Shown here: positions 22,539 through 30,548 of the stretch, piece by piece | How positions within the stretch are numbered: the stretch's first letter is position 1 | How the letters are laid out: every line of letters begins with the position of its first letter | From: Rhodobacteraceae bacterium UBA1943 | GTDB lineage: Bacteria > Pseudomonadota > Alphaproteobacteria > Rhodobacterales > Rhodobacteraceae | Assembly: GCA_002336845.1 (NCBI GenBank) | Contig: DDEX01000020.1 | Span: 14,540 to 47,082, forward strand | DNA: 32,543 nucleotides | Direction: 5' to 3' | Position numbers and translations under genes: made by a program | The notes under the pieces: model-generated | The model's database searches: none | What the model saw: the letters and a program-made list of their open reading frames with translations, nothing else | What the model was told of the DNA's origin: nothing

Positions 22539-23381
22539 ATGAAGCTCTTGCGTCATGGTCCGTCGGGGGCCGAAAAGCCCGGCCTGCTGCATGTGGATGG
22601 CACGATCCGCGATCTTTCGGGGCTGGTGCCCGACATCGGCGGCGCCGTTCTGTCAGAGGCCGGGCTGGCCATGCTGCGCGGCGTCGATGCGGCGGCCCTG
22701 CCCGTCGTCGCAGCCGGCACCCGGCTGGGGCCCTGTGTCGCGGGCACCGGCAAGTTCATCTGCATCGGCCTGAACTATGCCGATCACGCGGCCGAAAGCG
22801 GCATGGCCGTGCCGCCAGAGCCAGTGATCTTCATGAAGGCCACCAGCGCGATCTGCGGCCCGAACGATCCGATCATCATTCCGCGCACCTCGGTCAAGAC
22901 CGACTGGGAGGTGGAACTGGCCGTAATCATTGGCACCAAGGCGAAATATGTCAGCGAAGATCAGGCACTTGCCCATGTGGCAGGCTATGCCGTTACCAAT
23001 GACGTGTCCGAACGCGCCTTTCAGACTGAACGCGCCGGCCAGTGGACCAAGGGCAAAAGCTGCGACAACTTTGGCCAGATCGGCCCCTGGCTCGTGACGC
23101 GCGATGAAGTGCCCAACCCGCAAGACCTTGCCATGTGGCTGACAGTGAACGGCGAGAAGATGCAGAACGGCTCGACCCGCACCATGGTTTATGGCGTGGC
23201 CCATGTGGTCAGCTATCTCAGCCAGTTCATGACGCTGCACCCCGGCGATGTGATCTCGACCGGCACCCCTCCCGGTGTTGGTATGGGGATGAAGCCGCCG
23301 CGTTACCTGAAGGCGGGCGATGTGGTGGAACTGGGCATTGCCGGGCTGGGCCAGCAGCGGCAGGACGTGATCGCCGACTGA
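22539..23381 (+). CDS. Fumarylacetoacetate-hydrolase family enzyme, candidate 2,4-diketo-3-deoxy-L-fuconate hydrolase
   Basis: This 280-residue protein has an N-terminal domain of about 70 residues and a C-terminal FAH fold. Metal ligands are visible as Glu124 and Glu126 (DWEVELAVI) and Asp155 (VTNDVSER). The GLNYADHAAESG stretch carries the lid His83, and STGTPPGVGMGMKPP is the usual C-terminal substrate loop. As the last gene of the catabolic operon it would split the diketo acid to pyruvate and L-lactate. The same fold also serves 2-keto-3-deoxyarabinonate and catechol meta-cleavage routes, but the neighbours argue for the fucose route. Confidence 0.87.
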   Translation: MKLLRHGPSGAEKPGLLHVDGTIRDLSGLVPDIGGAVLSEAGLAMLRGVDAAALPVVAAGTRLGPCVAGTGKFICIGLNYADHAAESGMAVPPEPVIFMKATSAICGPNDPIIIPRTSVKTDWEVELAVIIGTKAKYVSEDQALAHVAGYAVTNDVSERAFQTERAGQWTKGKSCDNFGQIGPWLVTRDEVPNPQDLAMWLTVNGEKMQNGSTRTMVYGVAHVVSYLSQFMTLHPGDVISTGTPPGVGMGMKPPRYLKAGDVVELGIAGLGQQRQDVIAD

Positions 23382-23821
23382 TCGGGTTGGGGCCGGCTGC
23401 AAACCCGGCCCCCGCCCCTCCCCGCAGCCAGGGGCTAAAGGCAGGCAGGACAGCCGGTCCTTTGGGGCGGCAGGTGTGGAAGCCAGCGGCGGGGCAGGCT
23501 TTGCCCTCGTCCAGCGACGGCGTCGCCTTCGCCGAGCAACGATGTGAATGGCGCGCCGATTGGCGCCTTGACCTGTTGCACCGCTTGGCGGAAAATCGAT
23601 CACGATTGGATCCGAAGGCTCTGCCCTTGACGGGAGGGCTGCTTGAGGCCAATCACAACCCCTTGATTCCTGAAAATAATTCGACTTTTATCACGCTCTG
23701 ACAATAGAAAACGCAGGACCGGGGGTTCTGTGTCCGCATTTCAAACTGTAAATATGGGGCAAAACCCCGGCTGAATTGCCCGCCGACGGATAGCCCCCCC
23801 TTTGGTAGTGGAAGCCAATTC
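23382..23821. other. Gap between the sugar-acid operon and the response regulator
   Basis: This 440-base stretch holds no convincing gene. Just after the hydrolase stop there is a strong stem (arms GGGGCCGG at 23389-23396 and CCGGCCCC at 23405-23412), which could mark the operon end although no T-run follows. An AT-rich block at about 23660-23760 (GAAAATAATTCGACTTTTATC and AATATGGGG) probably contains the promoter of the response regulator, but no exact -35/-10 pair is convincing. Confidence 0.5.
23389..23412 (+). terminator. GC-rich stem-loop after the sugar-acid operon
   Basis: An eight-pair perfect stem (GGGGCCGG with CCGGCCCC) around an eight-base loop lies eight bases after the hydrolase stop. 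The trailing sequence is C-rich rather than T-rich, so it is at best a Rho-independent terminator of poor quality or a 3' end-protecting stem. Confidence 0.45.
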
Positions 23822-24436
23822 ATGCGGATCCTGATCGCAGACGATCATGACCTTGTGCGCGACACCATCGTGCTGTTCCTGCAAACCGAAAGCGGAATCG
23901 AGGCCGAGGCCGTGGGCAGCCTGCCCGCCGCGATCGCCGCAATTGAAAGCCGGCCGCAATTCGATCTGGTTCTGCTGGACATGATGATGCCGGGCATGAA
24001 CGGGCTGGACAGCTTGCGGCAGGTGATGGCGATGCGGGGCGGGCAAAGGGTCGCCCTGATCTCGGGCACCGGCTCTCCCGAGTTGGCCGAGCAGGCGCTG
24101 GCGGCGGGGGCAGCGGGCTATCTGCCCAAAACCCTCAGCGCCAAATCGCTTGCAAATGCCGTACAATTCATGGCCATGGGAGAGCAGTATGTCCCCTTGG
24201 GCTTTCTACGCTCGGCCACGGACGAACCCGCGCATCCCCTGGCCCAGCGCCTTTCGCGCCGAGAGCGCGAGGTGCTGGGCGGCCTGATCGAGGGCAAGTC
24301 GAACAAGGAAATCGCCCGTGATCTGGGCATCACCGAACCCACCGTCAAGCTGCATATGAAGACGCTGTATCGCAAGATCGGGGCGCAGAACCGCACGCAG
24401 GCCGCGATGATCGCCAAGGAGGCGGGGTTGTTTTGA
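23822..24436 (+). CDS. NarL/LuxR-family response regulator (orphan)
   Basis: This 204-residue two-domain regulator has a receiver (1-120) with the acidic pair Asp7-Asp8, phospho-acceptor Asp53 (LVLLDMMMPGMNG), Ser81 and Lys103 (YLPKT), and a C-terminal LuxR-type helix-turn-helix (about 138-200; LSRREREVLGGLIEGKSNKEIA then EPTVKLHMKTLYRKIGAQNR). All phosphorylation residues are present, so it should work as a standard DNA-binding response regulator. No histidine kinase is next to it. Upstream is a 440-base gap; downstream a convergent metalloprotease gene begins 15 bases away. Its target genes cannot be inferred. Confidence 0.93.
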   Translation: MRILIADDHDLVRDTIVLFLQTESGIEAEAVGSLPAAIAAIESRPQFDLVLLDMMMPGMNGLDSLRQVMAMRGGQRVALISGTGSPELAEQALAAGAAGYLPKTLSAKSLANAVQFMAMGEQYVPLGFLRSATDEPAHPLAQRLSRREREVLGGLIEGKSNKEIARDLGITEPTVKLHMKTLYRKIGAQNRTQAAMIAKEAGLF

Positions 24437-24451
24437 CTTCGCCAGGCTAAC

Positions 24452-25060
24452 CTAAAGGATAACTTTTGGATACTTTGGCTTCGAGCGGCGCAACTCACGC
24501 TGGAAAACCTCAAGCCTAACATAGCTTTGAGCCTTTTTGACACCGCTAATGTCCGAGAACGCGCGAGCCGCCAACTCTTTCGCATCCAACCTAGCATCTT
24601 CCAGCGCTACCCCACACTGAAAGCAGGTGGCCGCAAAATTCGCCTCCAGCTCCTCGACCGTCGGGGGGAAATTTGACATGCCACGAGGCCCAGAGAATAG
24701 CTGGAAATGTTTGACGACTGCACCTTTTGCGTGATGACCAAGGGCCAAATGCCCTAACTCATGGGCAAGGATGAAATTGGCAAGTTTCTCACCCTTCTGA
24801 GCCCGTTGCCAAAGCTCGTCAGAGACAGCCAGTTTGACCCGATGGCCAAACGCAATAACGCCAGCCGTCCGTTCGTAGTCGTCCCCAAGATTGAAGCGGT
24901 AACGATTGATCGACCAATCGCTACCTGTCTCACAAAGCGAATCCCACACCTCGGTCATACGGAAAAACTGGTGATCGGCGCAAAAATCGCGCCGACACAC
25001 CAGCATCTCGCCGTAAATCTCGGCGGCCCGTGCTGTAATGAGACTTGGCCTACCTTTCAC
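24452..25060 (-). CDS. ImmA/IrrE-type metallo-endopeptidase family protein
   Basis: This 202-residue protein has a zinc-protease motif HELGH (His100, Glu101, His104) in the hydrophobic helix ANFILAHELGHLALGHH, and the downstream acidic ligand Glu139 in the EELEANFAATC helix typical of ImmA/IrrE proteins. Such enzymes usually cleave a partner repressor, but no XRE-type regulator is adjacent. The start is taken as GTG 25060-25058, preceded by AAAGGATCGGG and only ten bases after the nrdJ stop, so it may be read through from nrdJ. Its base composition is visibly less GC-rich than all neighbours, which suggests recent acquisition. It could belong to a phage-repressor, toxin-antitoxin or stress-response system; no specific function is claimed. 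Confidence 0.85.
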   Translation of the reverse strand: MKGRPSLITARAAEIYGEMLVCRRDFCADHQFFRMTEVWDSLCETGSDWSINRYRFNLGDDYERTAGVIAFGHRVKLAVSDELWQRAQKGEKLANFILAHELGHLALGHHAKGAVVKHFQLFSGPRGMSNFPPTVEELEANFAATCFQCGVALEDARLDAKELAARAFSDISGVKKAQSYVRLEVFQRELRRSKPKYPKVIL

Positions 25061-25070
25061 CCCGATCCTT

Positions 25071-28000
25071 TCAGCTACAGCCCGTGGTCCCGCCGCAGGT
25101 GTTGCACTTCATGCAGGTGCCGTTCCTGACCAGCGTGTAGTTGCCGCATTCGCCGCAAGGGTCGCCCTCATAGCCTTGCATCTTGGCCTTGGTGCGGGCA
25201 TCCATGCTGACGGTGCCGGTGGCCAGCGCCGTAGAGGTTTCGGCGACCATGGCGGCAAAGGCGGTCGTCGCGCCTTCCGTGCCGGTCATGCCGCCCTGGA
25301 ACACCATCAGTTCCTGCGGCAGGCGCTTGCGCAGATAGCCGGTCGAAGAAATCGACTTCAGCATCTCCAGTGACTTCGACGCGGCATTCTCCGTCACCTC
25401 GGCAAAGTTGCGTTTGCCTTCGTCATCACCGCGACCCAGATCGTCGAACGAGGCACCCTGCGGTTTCACATGGGCCAGATCGGTGCGATCCAGATAGCTG
25501 ATCGCCAGTTCGCGGAAGATATAGTCGAGGATCGACGTTGCGTTCTTGATGCTGTCATTGCCCTGCACCATGCCCGCCGGCTCGAACCGGGTGAAGGTGA
25601 AGGCCTCGACAAACTCTTCCAGCGGCACGCCATATTGCAGGCCAACCGACACCGCGATGGCAAAGTTGTTCATCATGGCGCGGAAGCCCGCACCTTCCTT
25701 GTGCATGTCGATGAAGATCTCGCCCAGCCGCCCGTCGCCATATTCGCCGGTGCGCAGGTACACCTTGTGCCCGCCGACAATGGCCTTTTGGGTATAGCCT
25801 TTGCGGCGTTCGGGCAGCTTTTCGCGATTGGTGCGGATGATTTCCTTGATGATCACCTTTTCGACGATCTTCTCGGCAATCACCGCCGCCTTTTCCTGCA
25901 TCGAGCCGGTGGCGAGGATTTCCTCCGCCTCCTCGTCATCCTCGATCAGCGCCGAAGCCAGCGGTTGCGACAGTTTCGAGCCGTCGCGATAGATCGCATT
26001 GGCCTTGATGCCCAGCGAATGCGACAGTTCATAGGCCGCCAGAACCTCGGTGATCGAGGCGGCGTTGGGCATGTTGATCGTCTTGGAAATCGCGCCCGAG
26101 ATGAAGCTCTGCGCCGCCGCCATCATGTGGATGTGGCTGTCCACTGACAAAAACCGCTTGCCGATCTTGCCGCAGGGGTTGGCGCAATCGAACACGTTCA
26201 GATGCTCGGCCTTCAGGAACGGCGCGCCTTCCAGCGTCATCGTGCCGCAAACATGATCGTTCGCCGCATCGACCTGCGCCTTGGTAAAGCCAAGGTGCTT
26301 CAAGAGGTCAAAGGTCGGGTCGGCCAGCTTTTCGGCAGGAATGCCAAGGGTCTGCTTGCAGAAATCCTCGCCCAGCGTCCACTGGTTGAAGACAAAGCGG
26401 ATGTCAAAGGCAGAGGGCAGCGCGCCTTCGATCTTTTCAATCTCGCGCGGGCCGAAACCGTGGCCGATCAGCGCGGTATGGTTGATGCCGGGGCAATTGC
26501 CCAGGGTGCCGTGACCCACGGCGTAAGAAACGATCTCGGCCACTTCGCTGGTGCGATAGCCCAAGGCTTCCAGCGCCGCCGGAACCGACTGGTTGATGAT
26601 CTTGAAATACCCGCCGCCGGCCAGCTTCTTGAACTTGACCAAGGCAAAGTCCGGCTCGATCCCGGTGGTGTCGCAATCCATGACCAGACCGATGGTGCCG
26701 GTGGGGGCGATGACGGTGGTTTGCGCGTTGCGATAGCCATGCGCCTCACCCAGCGCCAGCGCCTCATCCCAGGCCGATTTTGCCAGCGCGGCCAAGGCCT
26801 TGTCTGGGCAACCCGCGGCGTCCAGCGCCACCGGATTGACGTTCACGTCCTCATAGCCGGTGGTCTTGCCCATCGCGGCATTGCGGTGGTTGCGGATGAC
26901 ACGCAGCATGTGGTCGGCGTTGCGGGCATAGCCGGGGAACGGACCCAGCTCTTTGGCCATTTCGGCGCTGGTGGCATAGGCGACGCCGGTCATGATCGCG
27001 GTCAGGGCGCCGCATAGCGCGCGGCCTTCGCGGCTGTCATAGCCAAGGCCCATGTTCATCAACAGGCCACCGATATTGGCATAGCCAAGGCCCAAGGTGC
27101 GGAAGTCATAGCTGAGTTGGGCGATTTCCTTCGACGGGAACTGCGCCATCATCACGCTGATTTCCAGCGTGACGGTCCACAGCCGGCTGGCGTGAACATA
27201 GCCTTCCGCATCGAACTTGCCGTCGTGGAAGAAGGTCAGCAGGTTCATCGAGGCCAGGTTGCAGGCCGTATCATCCAGGAACATGTATTCCGAGCACGGG
27301 TTCGAGCCCCGGATCGGCCCATCGGTCGGGCAGGTGTGCCAGGCGTTGACCGTATCATGGAACTGGATGCCGGGGTCGGCGCAGGCCCAGGCGGCGTGGC
27401 CGATCTGGTCCCACAGCTCTCGCGCCGAAACGGTCTTGGCAACCTTGCCATCGGTGCGGCGGATCAGCTCCCACGGGGCGTCGTTCTTGACGGCCTTCAG
27501 GAAGGCATCGGTGACGCGGACCGAGTTGTTCGAGTTCTGGCCCGAGACGGTGATGTAGGCTTCGGAATCCCAATCGGTGTCATAGGTCGGGAATTCGATG
27601 CTGGTGAAACCTTGCTTCGCGTATTGCAGCACCCGGTTGGTGTAGGTGTCAGGAATCATGGCCTTTTTGGCCGATTTGATCGCCGCCTTCAGCGCCGGGT
27701 TCTTGGCCGGGTCAACCGAATCTTCAGCCGAACCATCCCACTGGCGGATCGCCGAGAAGATCTCGTTCAGTTTCAGCTCATGCGCCTTGGACCCGGCCAC
27801 CAGCGAGGCAACCTTTTGTTCCTCGATGACCTTCCAGTTGATGAAATCCTCAACATCGGGGTGATCCATGTCGCAGATCACCATCTTGGCCGCGCGCCGC
27901 GTGGTGCCGCCCGACTTGATCGCACCCGCCGCCCGGTCACCAATCTTCAAAAAGCCCATCAGGCCCGACGACTTGCCACCGCCCGACAGCTTTTCGCCTT

Positions 28001-28721
28001 CGCCCCGCAGCGAGGAGAAGTTGGTGCCGGTGCCCGAGCCATATTTGAACAGCCGCGCTTCCCGCACCCACAGGTCCATGATGCCGCCCTCGTTCACAAG
28101 ATCATCGCTGACCGATTGGATAAAGCAGGCATGGGGCTGCGGGTGTTCATAGGCGCTGTCCGATTTGGTCAGCGTACCGGTTTTGTGATCGACATAGTAA
28201 TGCCCCTGCGCCGGACCATCGACGCCATAGGCCCAATGCAGGCCGGTGTTGAACCACTGGGGGCTGTTCGGCGCCGCCATCTGGCGCGCGAGCATGAAGC
28301 GCATCTCGTCATAATAGGCGCTCGCGTCGGCCTCGGTGGTGAAATAGCCACCCTTCCAGCCCCAATAGGCCCAGGCGCCGGCCAGGCGGTCAAACACTTG
28401 TTTGGCCGAGGTTTCGCCGACAATCCGTTGATCTTGCGGCAATTCTGCCAAGGCTGCTTCATCCGGCACATGGCGCCACAAGAATTCGGGAACGCCCTTT
28501 TCCTTGACGCGCTTCAGCCGGGCCGGAACGCCCGCCTTGCGGAAATACTTTTGCGCCAGCACATCGCTGGCGACCTGGCTCCAGCCCTCGGGCACCTCTA
28601 CCGCGTCGTTCTTGAAAACGACCTTGCCGTCGGGATTACGAATCTCAGAGGTGGTCTTGCTAAAGGCGATGTCACCATAGGCGCCGCTGGCTTCGGTCGT
28701 GAACTTGCGCTCGATCTTCAT
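25071..28721 (-). CDS. nrdJ: Vitamin B12-dependent ribonucleoside-diphosphate reductase (class II)
   Basis: This 1216-residue adenosylcobalamin-dependent reductase makes deoxyribonucleotides with or without oxygen. Recognisable blocks are FNTGLHWAYGVDGPAQGHYY near the N-terminus, the GSGTGTNFSSLRGEGE segment, DMDHPDVEDFINWK, NPCSEYMFLDDTACNLAS, the substrate/phosphate-site region PTGTIGLVMDCDTTGIEPD, and a C-terminal Cys-rich tail (CGECGNY...CMKCNTCGGTTGC). The length is normal for the long alphaproteobacterial NrdJ. ATG 28721 begins MKIERKFTTE, the usual N-terminus; the frame is open for 53 codons upstream but those look non-coding. Upstream lies a roughly 230-base leader with a possible NrdR box. 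Confidence 0.96.
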   Translation of the reverse strand: MKIERKFTTEASGAYGDIAFSKTTSEIRNPDGKVVFKNDAVEVPEGWSQVASDVLAQKYFRKAGVPARLKRVKEKGVPEFLWRHVPDEAALAELPQDQRIVGETSAKQVFDRLAGAWAYWGWKGGYFTTEADASAYYDEMRFMLARQMAAPNSPQWFNTGLHWAYGVDGPAQGHYYVDHKTGTLTKSDSAYEHPQPHACFIQSVSDDLVNEGGIMDLWVREARLFKYGSGTGTNFSSLRGEGEKLSGGGKSSGLMGFLKIGDRAAGAIKSGGTTRRAAKMVICDMDHPDVEDFINWKVIEEQKVASLVAGSKAHELKLNEIFSAIRQWDGSAEDSVDPAKNPALKAAIKSAKKAMIPDTYTNRVLQYAKQGFTSIEFPTYDTDWDSEAYITVSGQNSNNSVRVTDAFLKAVKNDAPWELIRRTDGKVAKTVSARELWDQIGHAAWACADPGIQFHDTVNAWHTCPTDGPIRGSNPCSEYMFLDDTACNLASMNLLTFFHDGKFDAEGYVHASRLWTVTLEISVMMAQFPSKEIAQLSYDFRTLGLGYANIGGLLMNMGLGYDSREGRALCGALTAIMTGVAYATSAEMAKELGPFPGYARNADHMLRVIRNHRNAAMGKTTGYEDVNVNPVALDAAGCPDKALAALAKSAWDEALALGEAHGYRNAQTTVIAPTGTIGLVMDCDTTGIEPDFALVKFKKLAGGGYFKIINQSVPAALEALGYRTSEVAEIVSYAVGHGTLGNCPGINHTALIGHGFGPREIEKIEGALPSAFDIRFVFNQWTLGEDFCKQTLGIPAEKLADPTFDLLKHLGFTKAQVDAANDHVCGTMTLEGAPFLKAEHLNVFDCANPCGKIGKRFLSVDSHIHMMAAAQSFISGAISKTINMPNAASITEVLAAYELSHSLGIKANAIYRDGSKLSQPLASALIEDDEEAEEILATGSMQEKAAVIAEKIVEKVIIKEIIRTNREKLPERRKGYTQKAIVGGHKVYLRTGEYGDGRLGEIFIDMHKEGAGFRAMMNNFAIAVSVGLQYGVPLEEFVEAFTFTRFEPAGMVQGNDSIKNATSILDYIFRELAISYLDRTDLAHVKPQGASFDDLGRGDDEGKRNFAEVTENAASKSLEMLKSISSTGYLRKRLPQELMVFQGGMTGTEGATTAFAAMVAETSTALATGTVSMDARTKAKMQGYEGDPCGECGNYTLVRNGTCMKCNTCGGTTGCS

Positions 28722-29117
28722 CTCTGCCCCATCCGCATATCGGCAGGGCTTCGTGCCCCGTCCGGTTGAAGTCCTTGATAGGCAAGAAAATCCCATCGCC
28801 CGAAGCCTGCCCGGCCCCGGTCGCCGCGCCACATGATGGCGCTGCTGCTGTCGAAGATCGTCCCTGCCCGGCCACAACATCTGGTGGTGTCGCTGGCCAC
28901 TTCGTCAAACTGTCGTAAACGCCGCTGTCTCGCAACGGATATTTTCGCATTATCCACTACATTTTGTGCTTGACGATATTCACGCAACATAGGGGTGGCG
29001 TCACGCGGCTGTGATCGTACGGTTCATGCGTCGCATGAAACGGGATGAAAAACCCAGATCAGCGGCGGATTTGGCCTGTGCAGCGCAGGCCTTGCCGCAA
29101 GCTGCGGGCGAATCCTG
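28722..29117 (-). promoter_or_regulatory. nrdJ upstream region and long structured leader
   Basis: This 396-base gap lies between the nrdJ start and the end of an EamA gene on the same strand. A likely -10 on the minus strand (GGATAAT, about 28956-28950) overlaps the NrdR-like box, which would give a leader of more than 200 bases. Near the nrdJ start an 11-pair stem with one bulged C joins 28811-28801 (GGCAGGCTTCG) to 28753-28742. A perfect TTCATGC/GCATGAA palindrome sits at 29023-29039. No B12-box was found, so a cobalamin riboswitch is not supported. No small gene is evident. Confidence 0.5.
28955..28968. promoter_or_regulatory. Candidate NrdR box at the nrdJ promoter
   Basis: CACTACATTTTGTG (plus strand; CACAAAATGTAGTG on minus) matches the core of the known NrdR consensus, here written CACAATATATAGTG, at 12 of 14 positions. 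It lies beside a -10-like GGATAAT of the minus strand, where a repressor would block RNA polymerase. NrdR control normally uses two boxes about 31 bases apart, centre to centre; the only nearby second candidate (28982-28997) is weak and spaced 28 bases, so this remains a candidate. Confidence 0.5.
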
Positions 29118-29996
29118 TCAGCGGCGGCGGTTGATCAGCACGATTCCGCCTGCGACCAAAAGTGCCGCCCCCGCGAGGGATGGGGTCAGCGTCTCGCCGT
29201 AAATCAACACGCCAAGCCCCATCGCGAACAGCGGGGTAAGGAAGGAAAAGCTGGCCACCGTGGCGGTGGGATAAACCGACAGCAGCCACAGCCAACTGAT
29301 GAAGCCGCCCGTCACCACGACCAGCGCCTGCACCACCAGCCAAACCCAGTGGTGGGGCTGAATATCACGCAGCAATGGCCCGAACGCAGGTGCCACCAGC
29401 AGCAGAATCGGTCCCGACACCGCCACCATCCAGAACAGTTGCGCCTCTGGCCCCGCCTCGCGCAGGCGGGTCTTGCGCGCCAAGAATGCGGTGCCCGCCC
29501 AGCCCCAGGCGCCAACCAGCGCGCACAGATCGCCCCAGATGTTGCCATGCCCGCCGGGGCTGCGCGACAGGATCGCCCAGGTCGTGCCGGCAAAGGCCAT
29601 GGCCAGCCCCACGGCACGCACCGGCGTCAGCCGTTCGCCCGGCAGGCCGAAATGGGCCAGCAGGCCCATCCACACCGGCATGGAATAAAAGATGATGGAG
29701 GCGCGGCTGACTGCGGTCAGGTCCAACGCCAGAAACAGCGCCATGAACTCTACCGCGAAAATCGCGCCGATCCACAGGCCGGGCACCAGATCGTCCCGCC
29801 GCACCCGGTCTGTCATTCCGCGGTGGCGCAACCACAGCCAGACAAAGCCCGTCGCCAGAACCGACCGCGCGCCCGCAAAGAACACCGGCTGCAAACCCTG
29901 ATTTGCATCCTTGATGATGATCTGGTTCGCCGCGAGCAGCAGGGTAATACCCAAGAGAGCCGCAAGGCCCGTTCCATCCAGCCGATCCTTGCGCAT
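29118..29996 (-). CDS. EamA/DMT-family transporter
   Basis: This 292-residue inner-membrane protein has ten predicted hydrophobic segments arranged as two EamA repeats. The first repeat begins AALLGITLLLAANQIIIKDA and contains FFAGARSVLATGFVWLW; the second runs from about residue 155 and ends ALLVAGGIVLINRRR, a positively charged cytoplasmic tail. The family exports metabolites such as amino acids, nucleosides or osmolytes, and the substrate cannot be assigned. It is divergent from the Fur-type gene, with 132 bases between. Another EamA gene lies on the other side of that regulator; the two are not close copies. Confidence 0.9.
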   Translation of the reverse strand: MRKDRLDGTGLAALLGITLLLAANQIIIKDANQGLQPVFFAGARSVLATGFVWLWLRHRGMTDRVRRDDLVPGLWIGAIFAVEFMALFLALDLTAVSRASIIFYSMPVWMGLLAHFGLPGERLTPVRAVGLAMAFAGTTWAILSRSPGGHGNIWGDLCALVGAWGWAGTAFLARKTRLREAGPEAQLFWMVAVSGPILLLVAPAFGPLLRDIQPHHWVWLVVQALVVVTGGFISWLWLLSVYPTATVASFSFLTPLFAMGLGVLIYGETLTPSLAGAALLVAGGIVLINRRR

Positions 29997-30128
29997 CCTT
30001 GCCCCCTGTTCGCGGGCCGCACCCTTTGCCTGCGGCCCGGCAGAGTCAAGCGATGGCTTGGCCAGCCCGAAACCGCTGGCACCGCCTCGTGCTTTTCGCT
30101 AATCGGACCGGAAAGGGGGAGGTGACCC

Positions 30129-30548
30129 ATGACCGACATCATCGCCCGCTGCGAGGCACGGGGCCTGCGCATGACCGACCAGCGCCGCATCTTGGCCCGC
30201 GTCATCGGCGAGGCCGAAGACCATCCCGATGTGGAAGAGCTTTACGCCCGCGCCAGTGCCATCGATCCGCGCATCTCTCTGGCGACCGTCTATCGCACCG
30301 TGAAACTGCTGGAAGAGGCTGGGATTCTGGAAAAGGTCGAGTTCGGCGACGGCCGCGCGCGGTATGAGGATGCCGAGCGCGACCATCACGACCACCTGAT
30401 CGACGTGTCCACCGGACGCGTGATCGAGTTCATCGACCCCGAGATCGAGGCCTTGCAAGAGAAGATCGCCGCCCGGCTGGGATACCGGCTGATTGGCCAC
30501 CGGCTGGAACTGCTGGCCGTTCCCCTGACCAAAGCAGAAAAGACGTGA
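30129..30548 (+). CDS. fur: Fur-family metal regulator (alphaproteobacterial Fur/Mur type)
   Basis: This 139-residue repressor has an N-terminal winged helix (about 1-80, with GLRMTDQRRILARVI and ISLATVYRTVKLLEEAGI) and a C-terminal dimer/metal domain starting with the His-rich DHHDHLIDVSTG (85-96). Where classical Fur has a CxxC structural-zinc motif after that His cluster, this protein has IDVSTG, as in the Mur-type proteins of alphaproteobacteria. Manganese- or iron-responsive control is therefore likely. The ending LIGHRLELLAVPL is also typical. GGGGGAGG lies upstream. It overlaps the next EamA gene by four bases (GTGA), so they form one transcript. Irr is less likely because its haem motif is absent. 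Confidence 0.88.
   Translation: MTDIIARCEARGLRMTDQRRILARVIGEAEDHPDVEELYARASAIDPRISLATVYRTVKLLEEAGILEKVEFGDGRARYEDAERDHHDHLIDVSTGRVIEFIDPEIEALQEKIAARLGYRLIGHRLELLAVPLTKAEKT

Noticed and set aside
27117..28769. Long plus-strand open frame opposite nrdJ
   Set aside because: Antisense to a highly conserved enzyme, with no family features of its own.
28722..28955. Cobalamin riboswitch before nrdJ
   Set aside because: No B12-box-like sequence and no matching multi-stem core were found in the leader.
29023..29039. TTCATGC/GCATGAA palindrome as an operator or terminator
   Set aside because: Short perfect palindrome without a T-run and not at a recognised promoter position; kept only as a note in the nrdJ upstream region.
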